DNA from: Setaria digitata
Taxonomy: Eukaryota; Nematoda; Chromadorea; Rhabditida; Setariidae
DNA length: 64,000 nucleotides
Assembly (NCBI GenBank): GCA_003640385.1
Contig: RCAB01000021.1
Location: forward strand, 124,001 to 188,000
Reading direction: 5' to 3'
Part shown: positions 12,901-24,676 of the stretch, in pieces
Layout of the letters: every line of letters begins with the position of its first letter
Numbering within the stretch: the first letter of the stretch is position 1
Translations under genes and position numbers: made by a program
The notes under the pieces: model-generated
Told to the model about the DNA's origin: nothing
Databases searched by the model: none
What the model saw: the letters and a program-made list of their open reading frames with translations, nothing else

Positions 12901-15900
12901 TATTTTTTTCAACAAACGAAAAAACTTACCATCGTTGTACCTTTCTCTGTTTCGATAGTTTTTGATGGTACTCCTTGAACTTGAACAGGTGCAGCCACAT
13001 CGATTTCTTTCATTGGTAATCCCCAATCGTACGTCTGTACCGCCTGCTCAACAACAGTTACGGGGGAATCTGGAGATAGTAATTTCAAGACAGTTCCTTT
13101 AATTTGTCGTCATGGCTTTCTGCTTATTTTCATGCTTTCAAATTCAATGTTGAATGGATAATCATTCTGAACTAAGAACACGTCATGTAATAATTACAAA
13201 CTTTGCGGAAACAAAAATAAAATGAATAAAAATTATTCAATATAGCACACTTACATTTTCGGTGACTTGTTGGTGGCGTGATGGCTGTGATCACACTACC
13301 GTTGTCATCAACGGAAGTTGGATAGGGATCCATGGGATCAAAATCCTCATAATCACCATCGTACTAAACTATCACATGCAAAATAATAAACAAGAAAAAT
13401 GCATTAATTAATAAATAAAATTCATAAAAGATTAGTAATTAGCTATTGTAGCAACTTTATCCTTAATTTATCCTTCTCTTTGAAACTGCATTAAATACGA
13501 AACATGGTACCATACCGGATTACTATAATATCCCTGGCGTTGTGCGTGCTGATTTATTGGACGACGAATATCTGGTGTTGGTTGTAAGTTGACGCGCTCC
13601 ATAGCGTACGCGACCTGTTCCACAGAACGACTGAAATATTGTGAGTACTTTAACAATTTAGCAGGAAAATAATTTTATAAATCTTAATATCTTTAATTCT
13701 CTGGTATGACATTTGCTTTTCCAAGCTTCTTTCACAGTGAAATGAAACTTTTTGAAAGTACAAAGAAAAAATTTCGAACATACTTCTGACTTGGCAGTAT
13801 TGAATGACCCACGACACCCACAATATTACAACCAATTGACGTATTTCGTACCACTGAAGAAGCTCTCTCCGGAATGTACATATATTCTTCAACATCTGAA
13901 AAAGTGCGCAGGTTTGAGACACTAAGAATAACTGAGTAAATTTTCCTGAATTTGATGCGCTACTTTAAAAACGCTGAACTGACACTTTGTAGGGTTTTCC
14001 GATTCTCATATAAGTGATTAGAGCTTACTAGAATAAAACTGAAAAAAAAAAAACATCAACCTTTCTGGTACTTCGCTATTTCTCCATTTCTTGCTGAAGG
14101 TGGCGACGGTGACGAGTCATAACGAGACTGGCATTCATAATGAGAGACGTTTCCATCAAGACTTCTGTCACCGTAATGTCCTATAAATTAGATTCTTATA
14201 CGCGAAGAATTTTCCAGTACACATGACTTTTTTATTACTGACCTTTATTTGTTACATTTTTCTTGAAAGAGCAAAGGAAGTGAAAAGAATTTCACTGGAA
14301 ATAAAAAATCTAGTTCTAGAATCAATTATAACCAACTACACCTTTATTTTGAAGAAAGCGATCGACGCAAAAATCTCTACGACCACCAAGCACTGACACA
14401 CTCCCTCCACTGTTGTTCGATGTGCTTGATAAATGTGGAACCTGCATTGTACCAGAACCAGTGTTTGAATTAATTGCTGACAGCGTTTGTCCACAAAAGC
14501 CATTAGAATCTGTAGATGACGCATCGACACTGAAACAGTCATACTTCTTTTTACCCAACTAAAATAACCTTAAAACGAATTTAAAACTATTTAACCTCCA
14601 AAACTTGAGAAAAAGACGCAAAAGAGAAAATCATAAAAGGTAAGATTTGGATTAATGTATGCATACTTGGAAGTGTACTGTGCATTGACGCAAACATCAG
14701 AGGGATGAGTTGTTCGCTTTGGCCGTTTCTTCTTACCCGTATGGACTTTGTCGCCAGGCGCATTCTCATTAACTAAAAAGAACTCTGAATAAATGAAATT
14801 CCTGCAATGATCAATTATTAAGTATCGAATGGCTCACTAGCAAGCTTACTTTTCTCGACCGTTCGCAAACAGGCAGACAATAGCATCTGTGTCGGCGAAT
14901 TGATACGATATATTTCATCTTCACTTTCATCATTGGTCTTATCAACAACACTCCTGACAAATTACAACGCTTTTAAAAAATATAAATTAAAGAAAAAACA
15001 TAAAAGGAAAATGCAGCACTTTATACTTAAAGACGACTCTAACAAAACAATTTCTTTCTATAATTTTTTGTGACCTTCCTCCATTTTAAAAATATATTTT
15101 ATGGATGGTTGGGATAATTTCATCACTGAAAAAAGATCCAGAAAATATTTTCCATCAAGAAATTGGAAAAAATATATTCAGTAACACAGAGAAGACAGTT
15201 CAGTAAAATATTAATCAACATTAAATCATGAAAAACAAAGATGCTTACTTGGATGATGAAGACTGCGTTGTATCTGACGCTGTACCATTACGTCGTTTCG
15301 GATACACTTTATTCTTTTTCGCTATTTCGTACGCTTCATCGCCGTGAACCGACTTGATATGCTTTCGCAGTGATGAAGGATCTGTGTAACTTTTCACACA
15401 GTCATTTATCATGCATTGATATGGCTTCTGAAAGCGGAAAAGCTTATTACAGTCTTCACCAATATTTTTCTGCAAAAGAAGAGATTTGCTCACCGTGTCG
15501 GAATGCGTTCGATTTTGATGTTTTGCTCGGTCGGATGCATTACTAAATGCTTTACCACATTCCGGAAACTCACATCGATATGGACGCTCTCCAGTGTGTG
15601 TTCGGACATGAGTTTTCAAATTTTCCAACCGGCTATATGACTTATCACAGCCAGGATACTGAAGTAAATTTCTAGACGAAAAGCAACAAAATGACCAATT
15701 CTGGAATCTCTTCCATGAATTCATGTTTCTAAAACTTGCAGAAATCTGAACAAAAACCAATCAAAACCAGACAGTTCACATAAGACTGCAGACAATATCT
15801 TAATATATCTGGAGCACAGAAGAAGTTTAGGTGAGGCTTAATTAAAAGATCTTTATTTCCAAAAACAATAAAGAAAACGTACCGTACAAACATTAGGTTT

Positions 15901-18900
15901 TTCGCCGGTATGACGTCTAACATGTACAACAAGCATATATTGCGCTTTAAATGCTTCTTCTCGCTTACAACCTTCCCACAAACATGCATAAACTTTTGTT
16001 GTCTAAAGAAATATTTTTTTTTTTTTTTTTCAAAATCATGTAATGGTTACAAATGAATGTCAGCATTACTCCATAAAATATAATGAATTAACTAGCTTAC
16101 TATTTATGCCTTATTTTTAAATTTACTCTGTCAGCAAAAAATATCCCAAAAAGCATAATAAATTCTTTGTAATTTCTTATAATACGGTTGATGAAAGACA
16201 CTTGAATAAGCACTTTCTATACTGGGATTTCTTTAATAAGTTATAAAATACTATGCTGGATGAATAGATAATGTTTTATGAAAATTTAAAAATAGATTGT
16301 GAATTTTTCAACTAAAAAACTAAGAGAACACAGTCAAAAAAAGACTTTGATAATTATTGATCCCATAAATTATTTTAAATCCAAAACAATTACTTGAATA
16401 TGTGCTGTAAAAACGTGATCCACCAAGACTTTCTGGTTCGTAAATTTCCTTTTACATCCTTGCCATTCACATCTTAAATCTTCTAATGTTTCGATGTCAA
16501 CATTTTCAGCTGAATTACCTTCCGTTACGACGAGTGGGGCGGTATTGTTACGTGTGCTCGATTTTGCTGGATACGAATGACTCCTACATGCAATGTAAAC
16601 AACGACCATTAAAATGTAAAGATTTTTTTTTTTTTGAATTCCAAGAAAGCAAATGATCTCATACAAAGAACAAAATTTTTTGGAAGGACCATTATAAGGC
16701 AATCATATATATATATAGAATACCAACTTTTCTTTTTGTGTAACTGAAGATGACGGCCCCGTACTGTGCCCATTAATACTTGTCTTTTTTGAGACTTTTT
16801 GAGTATGGTGAACAACACCACCGTAATTCTGGATATGTGTAGTAATAATGTGTTCGTTTTCAGCAGGCTTAACTGGCAACCTAAAAATAATTTTTTTGCA
16901 AGCCGTTAATCAATTCAACACTTATCAAGCTACATAAATACATCCATAAGACGGACCATAACTGGCTTTATAATCAAATTTAAATTAAATAAATTACCTT
17001 CGATCAAGTACAATGGCATTCGCGTTTTGCAACTCAGGTCCATTTCCCTAAAACAAGCTCTGTTACTGCTTAATTTTATTGTCAGAAATTACTTCAACAT
17101 TCCCAAAAACTTTAGCCTGAAGCCTACACGCAGTTTGTTTTGGTGAATTACCAAAAAAAAAAATCTAAAAAATTCGACGGAAAATAAAACACACCATGTT
17201 ACTGGCTTTTGCTGAATGTAGATGCTGCGTCTGTTCCACAGTGTGTCGGAAATCATTGATAATTAGTTGTGAATGAAATAAGCTCGATTCATTTTCTGTT
17301 GTTAAAGGCGCAGGCCTAATCAATGTTGATTGCATTGAAGAGCCTGAAGAAGTTACTGACGTACCACTGTCTGAGAATGTGTGCAAACTGCTTATTGAAC
17401 GCTCATTTTTACGTTTTCGACTGTATTCACTTCCTAATAATGAATCCAACGCCAAATCTGAAATTGGTTATATTTTTTATTAAGTGGAAGCACGTGAAAC
17501 AATGAGATTAAACCTATTTTAAGGAAAAGAGAATTTTTAGGGACCATCTCGAATTATCAAGATTCTATTTAAAAGAAAAAATATTAAAATAATGCAAAAA
17601 TAAATAATGGATAAAAAATGATGAATCTCAAACACAGACCTCCTATAAAATTCATATTATAAGGACACGGATCTGTATTTTTCGTATAAATAAATAAGAG
17701 GAAATAAATAAGAGAGAATCGGTAAGCATTAAATTGTTGTGAAATAGCAACAGTTTAACAGAAACAAAATTTGCTCTTTTCTAACACGTTTTCAAATTTG
17801 AGAACAAAAAATACGAAAATGAATAAATGCTGTAAAAATCCCTAGCAACAGCAAACCAAAGGGATATTCACTCATTGCAATAAAATACATGTGAAAGTTA
17901 TATCTTAAGTGACCCATTTTTCCCAATACAAAGAGCCAATTTAAGTCTAAAATGGAATGGATAAAAATATCAATTCTCTTCGAAATCTCCTAAAGGCCAT
18001 TTCATGGTATTAGCTATAAGGTAAGCTGTTACTACCTCGAACGCGCAATATTCTTATTATAAAATCATTTTATGAAATATTGCCTAAGACTACGGTTATT
18101 TCCTTGTGTTGAAAATCTCATTAACTGTCAATCAATTTTGCAAAACCACAGTTCATGGCTAATTTGTGTAAACCATTAACGAGAAGGAAACATATTTGAA
18201 CAATTAATTAAAAACATATGATGTTTTCCGTCATTTTTATGAAACACCTTGTGGTCCCCTTCAACTAATAAACATCAGGAATGCAATTTGCAAGCTTTGC
18301 AATCACCATAATCTCACCTTCCAAAGAAGATGAGGAAGAAATATTAGCACTACGAATACCGAACGGGGGTAAATTAAGTGATGTGCACGATGAGTAGGTT
18401 GGTGGAAGTGACTGGATTGGTGTTGCCAAATTGGTTGGTGCCATATGTGCATGCATACCCTGCCGATGATAAGCCGCCATCAACACTTCCCTAAAATGAA
18501 AGAAAAAAGTAATGGTATTACATAACTTAAGAGTAAGGTGATGGAAAAACAGGAAATCTTATAACGGTACATGACTTTGATATAGCTGCAACTGAGAATT
18601 ATTCTACTGAGCAACACGAATGCTCAAAAATGAAATGTTAACGAACAACACCTGCATGAAGCTGCCGATTTTAATCTTTAAATGATATTTTTGTTGGCAA
18701 CTATGACGAACGATTCCCTCAAGTGCGGCCTGTTCAATTACAGATACTGTAATGCTTAGAGTGCGAATCACTATGCTAACCTAAAGCTACTCAAAATTCG
18801 GAGTTCCTCCAGACTGAAAAAAGAAAAAGCTCTCAGATGCTCACATTGCAGAGCACTGAAATGAACAGCTATTTCGAAAGAAGTATTCGTTACAGATGAC

Positions 18901-21834
18901 ACTGGAGCACTTCACTAATTTCCTCTTTATTTGTGCAACCGTTTGTCACTTGCTCACATCTTTTGCTCTTGAAGTGTCTAGAAGAAACCTAAACAAAATT
19001 CGCTTTTGCTCCAACACTTGCATGATTCAGTTTCCACCTTTTCGACTGATAAAAACCGAACTCAGTGCATATCTCCTGCGAAACTTCCAACCTCCAGAAT
19101 CACTACTTTCTTGGTCAGGCAAATTCAAGAACACTAGTCTAACATTCACCCAACCAGTTCTCACCTCTCCAACTCTACTTTTGCGGCCCACAGCACACCG
19201 CCTTGCTCCACTATGAAACGTATCACATCCCGCGATCATGCTACCTTCCTATGACGCTAGCTGTTCCATTGATGATGACCTGGTACTAAAAGTGACTTTA
19301 GTAGTGGGTGCGTGCTGGATGCTTTTACATAAGCTAGAAATACCTTCTTGGTTGTCTTTAAGAAGAATACGAGACTTCCTGTTAGGAGTAAATCGAACTC
19401 AAACATCATTCTAATTTCTAGAATTTGCTGCGATGTATGGGCAACTACAAGAATGTTCGCATTTTTGTTCTACTTCTCACTTTTGTTTCCAAATTTCCTA
19501 GATTACTTTGTTTTTTTTTATATATTATCTCTCTTCTTTTATTCCTCATAACGTAAAAGTCTGAAGAAATCAGAAAATCCTAAGCTATCCTGTCGTATTC
19601 ATTTTCAGCGATTATCGTTTTCAACTTTTCTTCCTGGCATATGAGGATGGAAATGTTTGTTGGCAGTCATATACTGGTTGTTGTATCTCTTCCAGCATAT
19701 TTTTTGTCTTTTGACTTTTCACCGAATTTATTTCTACCGACAACTACTACAGTATCTCCAATGATTTGATTCGTAATTGGTCGCATTACAGTACTTTTCG
19801 CAACCATCCGTTATCTTAATTACTTCGGCGATAATAATGACTCAGTGTTTACGATTGTTAATAATTGTTTATATCCATTATCTGCTGGTTTTACGATTTA
19901 AAAAACTGCTCTGGAAGATGTTGAGCATTTTTTGTTTACCACAAAGTTCCGATAAGATTACAGAAATCCTTCCCTCTTCTCGTTTCTCATTTGCTTACGC
20001 ATCAAACTTGAAAGAAAAAACTGATCGTTTAAAAATTCTATTTTAATTTAAAAAGACCGTAAATTGATAGAAAGCGATTGCAGTGGAAATGCCAAGCTGT
20101 AAGAGTTGCTTTGCAAGGTCAATCACCAGAAGATGCGAGATGAATGGGTGCTGTAGAAGAATGCGGGAGGAACTGATAAGACATGAAATCCACATTAAAT
20201 ATTCCAAATGCAATTATTTCGGAAAGTTAAGAAATAAATATGCAAATGATCTCATTACTGAAATGTGCAGCTGCCCTTCACTTTATTGCTAAGACCGTTT
20301 GAAAATGAATGCAACAACCGAGAAGTCTCACACAGACGGTAGAGACTATCCCAATATCACTTGATCCTTAATTCTCATAGCTGAAGCTCAGCACGGTGAC
20401 ATGACACATCTGCATAAGTTTATCCGAATATGCCCCGACGCTAGTCGCTGGCACCAAAATCGGATCCCAAAATTTCCCAGGAAAGATCGGATTAAGTAGA
20501 TCTCACATTTCAAATTTACGATTTTTTCTAGTAGTGTGCTTTTCTGGACAAATGAATGTAATTTGGGAAATTTCCCAGTAATACAACCAGAAGTCTACCC
20601 ACTTGTTGATATTCACTAACGACGAGTGCTCCTTTGTGTGATCAGATCCAATAACACTTATAGCAATAACATAGTAAAACGATCGCTACCGCTTCTAAAA
20701 TCACTAGTGTTTACCATCATATACTAGTCAAAAAACTGGATGAGTGACGTTGATAATATTTAGAATTAAAAGATATGATACATGTGTTTAGAATATTCCG
20801 CATTTCACTCTTTGTGTCCAAATTTCATCTCTAGTTTGTAGTACCGCATGTGCTTGTTATTTTCTAAAACTTCAGCAAGTAATCTCTTCTGTTGTTGCTT
20901 TAATGCTTGATCATTTGACTTTGTTTTTAATTTCTTCAAGCTATCTTGATGAAATAGAGTGAAAAAGTTTTGCAGAAGAGCAGTAGGTTTGCAAATTTAG
21001 GACTTTCAATATGATTGTCCGAAAGAATATTTGCAAGCAGTTCAATGATTTATGTGAAGTAAAAAGGCTGCGAAGGAATAGTAATAGAAAGGATGAAAGA
21101 AAGGACCAAGCAACAGGTGTTCCATTCTTTCAAAAAAGGGCTCTTTGACAGTTTAAAAAAAATGAAGCTAACTAACTGTGACAAGCCAAAATGATTTGCG
21201 CCGTAGAAGAACGGATTTGGCTGTGATGCCACTGCCGCTGCTGCCGCTGCCGCAGCTGGGCTTCCAAACGCCGTTGTGGAATCGCTACTGAAACACTGCA
21301 TGGCCATCGACGATAACGGATTCTGAGTGGTAGCTGCTGCCGCTGCCGCCGCAGCTACTTCAACAACACTTGATTTCACACCGTTTGAATGCTGAAGTGA
21401 TATTTTTCAACATTAAAAACTGAAATTGCTTCCCACTAACAAAACTTGCAGTTAAACCCGAGCATGTGTTTTACATGCACACACATTTATAGGTCATAGG
21501 TTACAATAACTTTGTATGTATTTCCGTGTATGCCTGTTGTAAGTGTTAATGATAAAGGTTATCGCGACCCAAAAGATGTTGGCATTCGGATTTCAGAGTT
21601 TTTGCATCAGAAATTCATTTATTTGTTTTTTTTCAGTGTAAGTAATTAAAACAGAATGACCTCACAACTGGTCAGCAACGGTGCAAGCGATGAAAAAGTT
21701 GGCGATGAGAAGGCTGAACCATGAGCTGAAGACGACGAAGACTGTTGACATGATGGAATCGGTAAATAATTAATACCGCTGATTGGAAACGGTGGTGCTG
21801 AGCCACATTCCAATGATATACCACCGACTTCCAT
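9914..21834 (-). CDS. tra-1: TRA-1, Gli/Ci-family zinc-finger transcription factor
   Basis: 21 exons keep one frame: 21661-21834, 21183-21391, 18318-18490, 17195-17457, 16998-17047, 16728-16880, 16394-16583, 15883-16002, 15494-15658, 15249-15427, 14850-14953, 14667-14772, 14342-14529, 14061-14180, 13784-13895, 13516-13630, 13255-13363, 12930-13069, 12460-12604, 11838-12097, 9914-10090; 1083 residues (C. elegans TRA-1A is about 1110). Five Gli-type fingers lie at about 379-402, 411-435, 443-465, 473-496 and 504-527, with diagnostic [42 protein letters not shown] and [13 protein letters not shown] basic patch KKKRPKR (about 610) may be an NLS. Residues 59-127 hold two 8-Ala runs. The C-terminal exon is acidic ([13 protein letters not shown]), like an activation motif. 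Family role: DNA-binding terminal regulator of somatic sex, cut by CUL-2/FEM degradation in C. elegans. The fingers are certain; the first two exons and the weak donor GGCTT|GTCACA at 21183 are less so. Confidence 0.93.
10091..11837 (-). other. tra-1: tra-1 last intron, no other gene seen
   Basis: 1.75 kb separating the penultimate coding exon from the acidic C-terminal exon. It has short open frames on both strands (10596-11418) with no motif or splice partner. Nothing else was recognised. Confidence 0.5.
15852..15883 (-). promoter_or_regulatory. tra-1: Candidate intronic stop and poly(A) signal in tra-1
   Basis: Directly after the exon ending at 15883, reading on past the donor adds nine codons (VRFLYCFWK) and then TAA at 15855-15853. 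An AATAAA at 15857-15852 overlaps this stop. Use of this site would give a protein ending after the second zinc finger, the same architecture as the short C. elegans TRA-1 product. The signal is seen; its use is inference. Confidence 0.35.
18491..21182 (-). other. tra-1: Large tra-1 5' intron, possible internal start
   Basis: 2.7-kb intron between the poly-Ala exon and the exon starting at 18490. The right border uses an atypical donor chosen for phase. The left border is a good CATTTTAG acceptor, followed after only 10 bases by ATG (18480) in the tra-1 frame, so it could also be a trans-splice site of a shorter form. Plus-strand open frames of 106 and 89 codons at 18896-19216 and 19777-20046 have no recognisable features. 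Confidence 0.45.
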
Positions 21835-22258
21835 AGTACTGCTACCGTATCCCAGTTACTGAGCCAGAGGGCCTTGATATGGACAGAATTCCTTTAATAT
21901 ATCATTAAAAACGCTCATTACTGTAACATGGTACGACAGTTTCCGAAATGCAGAATTAAATCGAGAAAATAAGCAAGGAAAAGAAGGAAGCGTAATGTAC
22001 GTAATGTGGCGACAAGCGATTTATTCACGTAGATTATAAAAAATTTTTCAACCAGTGATTCTTAAAGATCAATCCAGACGTCGTAGACTTCTTTAGCGAA
22101 ACCGCTGCATAGTGATTTAATGGTTCCAAAAAGTTGCGAGTAGTTTCTAGCGTTTAACACAGTCGTCGTAAGCAAACAACTTGCTGTGCCGGAAGGAAAT
22201 CCAGAACGGAGCTTCTCCCTTATTTATATGTTACCATTATTTCTTCTTATATCTATTT

Positions 22259-22319
22259 TGAAAAGATACAGTACCCTCAACTTCTAACAAAGTTGAGCTC
22301 CTTTCTGAAAAGATACAGT
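22259..22319. repeat. Hairpin flanked by 14-bp direct repeats
   Basis: TGAAAAGATACAGT occurs at 22259-22272 and 22306-22319. Between them CTCAACTT (22276-22283) and AAGTTGAG (22290-22297) form perfect 8-bp arms with a 6-base loop. It lies about 430 bases upstream of the tra-1 ATG on the minus strand. Function unknown. Confidence 0.5.
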
Positions 22320-24400
22320 CAAAAGAAAAGTATGAGAGCAGTCTTATTTTAGTGACTGTAAATCAAAACCCTTTCATTCTCTTTCTTTTTTCCTACTGAA
22401 ATAACCGTTCAAGAAAGGACCTTTGACCTTGCACAGACTACCATGAAAGTTTGTTGCAACAAGGTATTTGGCGAATGAAAAAATGTATAAATAAAGCATT
22501 GGTTTCGACTGGCTTTTCTAGTTGGAACAACTTTTTTTTTTTCAGTTGAAGAGCAGCACTCAGTTATATTTAAACTAGTATACATAATAAACTTCAAAAT
22601 CAGGCCTTTAACTTCCTGCTCATCTATCTTAAGATAGTAGCCGATAGATATAAGCCACAAATATTTTGATTGTAAGTAAGCATTGATTCAGTTGAAACAT
22701 AAACATGCAAACGCAAGGGCATAAAAAAAACAAAGGAAAATGGAGAGGCTTATTGGATGGTATAAATATGATGAGTTTTTCGGGATAACTTCAGCACAGC
22801 AAAACAGAAGCAATTGAAATATATCCACAAAATAGATCCACTAGCCTACTTGCTTGCATATCAATTGTGCTACACTAACTTAATTTACTGAAATCATAGA
22901 TAGGATGTGTGTAATAAATGAGAGATTTTATTGGCTCAATTTGAAATACTTTCATATTTTATAATAAATGTGTTATTAAAGAAGGAAAGGTTCGAAATAA
23001 AAGGAAAAAAGATTAGGTTCTCTGCTGTTGCAACAATAAAAATTGAAAGTTAAATTTTGTTGCAGTAGAAGGAAAAGTTATGCGCAATATTGTTGATTCC
23101 ATTCAGTAACAAAATCAATCATTAAAAAAAAAGAAAAAGTGAGAAAATAATCCGGAATATGAGAAAACATTTTTGGGGAGTAGATTGGACAGTATGAATG
23201 AACAGGCAGAGGAAACTTGATGGGAATGTTTTGGGATGAGGAATTTATAATATAGAAGTGTATTGAATAGCAACAATTATAAACAAAATTTCTTTTCAGG
23301 AAAGAGATTTAAAAGAGTAAAAGACAGTGGAAATTAACAAAACGAAGGAAAGAAACGGTTGGTTTAATATTGTTATTTTACTGATGACACTTTTTCATTA
23401 GCAATCCAAGGAATTGTTGAAGGATGGATTCTCAAGACAGGTACTTATTTATTTTTCTTTTACCTTTGTGAGAAAAAGTTTTTACCTTTGGTTCGTGGGC
23501 GGTCGACCGATTCAGACAGCTGATCAGCAGACATACACCACAAATGCGTGATGAAAAGAGAAGAAATGAACAAATCAAATTTCCAATCAATAATTAGCTC
23601 TTTTATGCCATCGGTTCATTCCTAACTCAAAATATTACTGCTAATGGATTCAAAAGACATAAGATTCATTAAGTTTGTCAGCAGCAGTGGAAACGAGGTT
23701 TGATCCATTTCGTCTTCAAAGATGATACTAGAAGTTACGATTATTTTTGTTACACATTGACTATCAGTGCTTCAGATACATCCATCATCTGTCAATTCAT
23801 TTATCTACTTCTATAAGACTAAGCAACAATAGCCAAAAGTGGCAGTGTTTGAGAAACTGTTGAATGCAGTTTTGTGTCTTGCAGAGCACGATAAGAATGC
23901 ATCTTGATGCCATAAATAACACCAACTGATAAGCTGATAACAGGATGATAAAAGTTTAATTAAAAAAAATTGGAGAAGAGACGCACGTGAAAAAAGCATA
24001 ATCGGCATGATGCACTTTCTGAAAACTTTGTCGGCAGTGAAAAAGAATTAGACTGATAGGACCCTACCCTATTCCCATGTCCAATAGATATCATTTTAAG
24101 TTGAAATTTGATGCAACAGTCACAATTAGACTGACAGACTGATAACTCTTACATATGTTATTTCAAAGCTTATATTTTTATTTCAATGCAGCAAAATTTA
24201 ATAATTATTACTCTTTATTCAGAAGCGATCCCCGACGATTACTTCACTCACATATTCCATAAAATTCATTTCCTTTTTTCAAGGATAATGTTGCTTTGAG
24301 AATTACCAAATGATTGTCATACTGTCACCTTTTCTGCTATCATCTCGCTTTATGATGCTTTGAGCAGATGGTACGCCAGGAAATTGTACTAATTTTATCC

Positions 24401-24676
24401 TTGACGTCAAATATTGCAACAAAAGAAAAAGACGTAATTTCTTTTAATGAAAAGTGATTCTCATTTTGAGACACTGAATTCGTCGGCTGAGTGTACCTTT
24501 AATTCGGTCGTCTCACGTCGTCCTTCTATTACTATGATACACCACTCAGTGAACACAACCTTTTACAACAGTACACCAAGTCTACCTTACTCTTTAGTAC
24601 TTCGTTACACATACTTGTAAGCCTTCACGTCTACATTCGCTTCTGCCTTCGAATTACCTGCTTACTTTGACGTCAA
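24401..24676. promoter_or_regulatory. Two CRE-like palindromes
   Basis: The 10-base palindrome TTGACGTCAA, containing the bZIP/CREB core TGACGTCA, occurs at 24401-24410 and again at 24667-24676, 266 bases apart. They are about 2.6-2.8 kb upstream of the tra-1 start. Binding is inferred only from the core match. Confidence 0.25.

Noticed and set aside
14372..14391. TGGTGGTC match to a TRA-1/Gli binding site inside tra-1
   Set aside because: One mismatch to the core and it lies within a coding exon; likely chance.
18896..19239. Overlapping open frames on both strands in a tra-1 intron
   Set aside because: No known motif, no splice partner and no signal of selection; mutual overlap on opposite strands is expected by chance in a less AT-rich patch.
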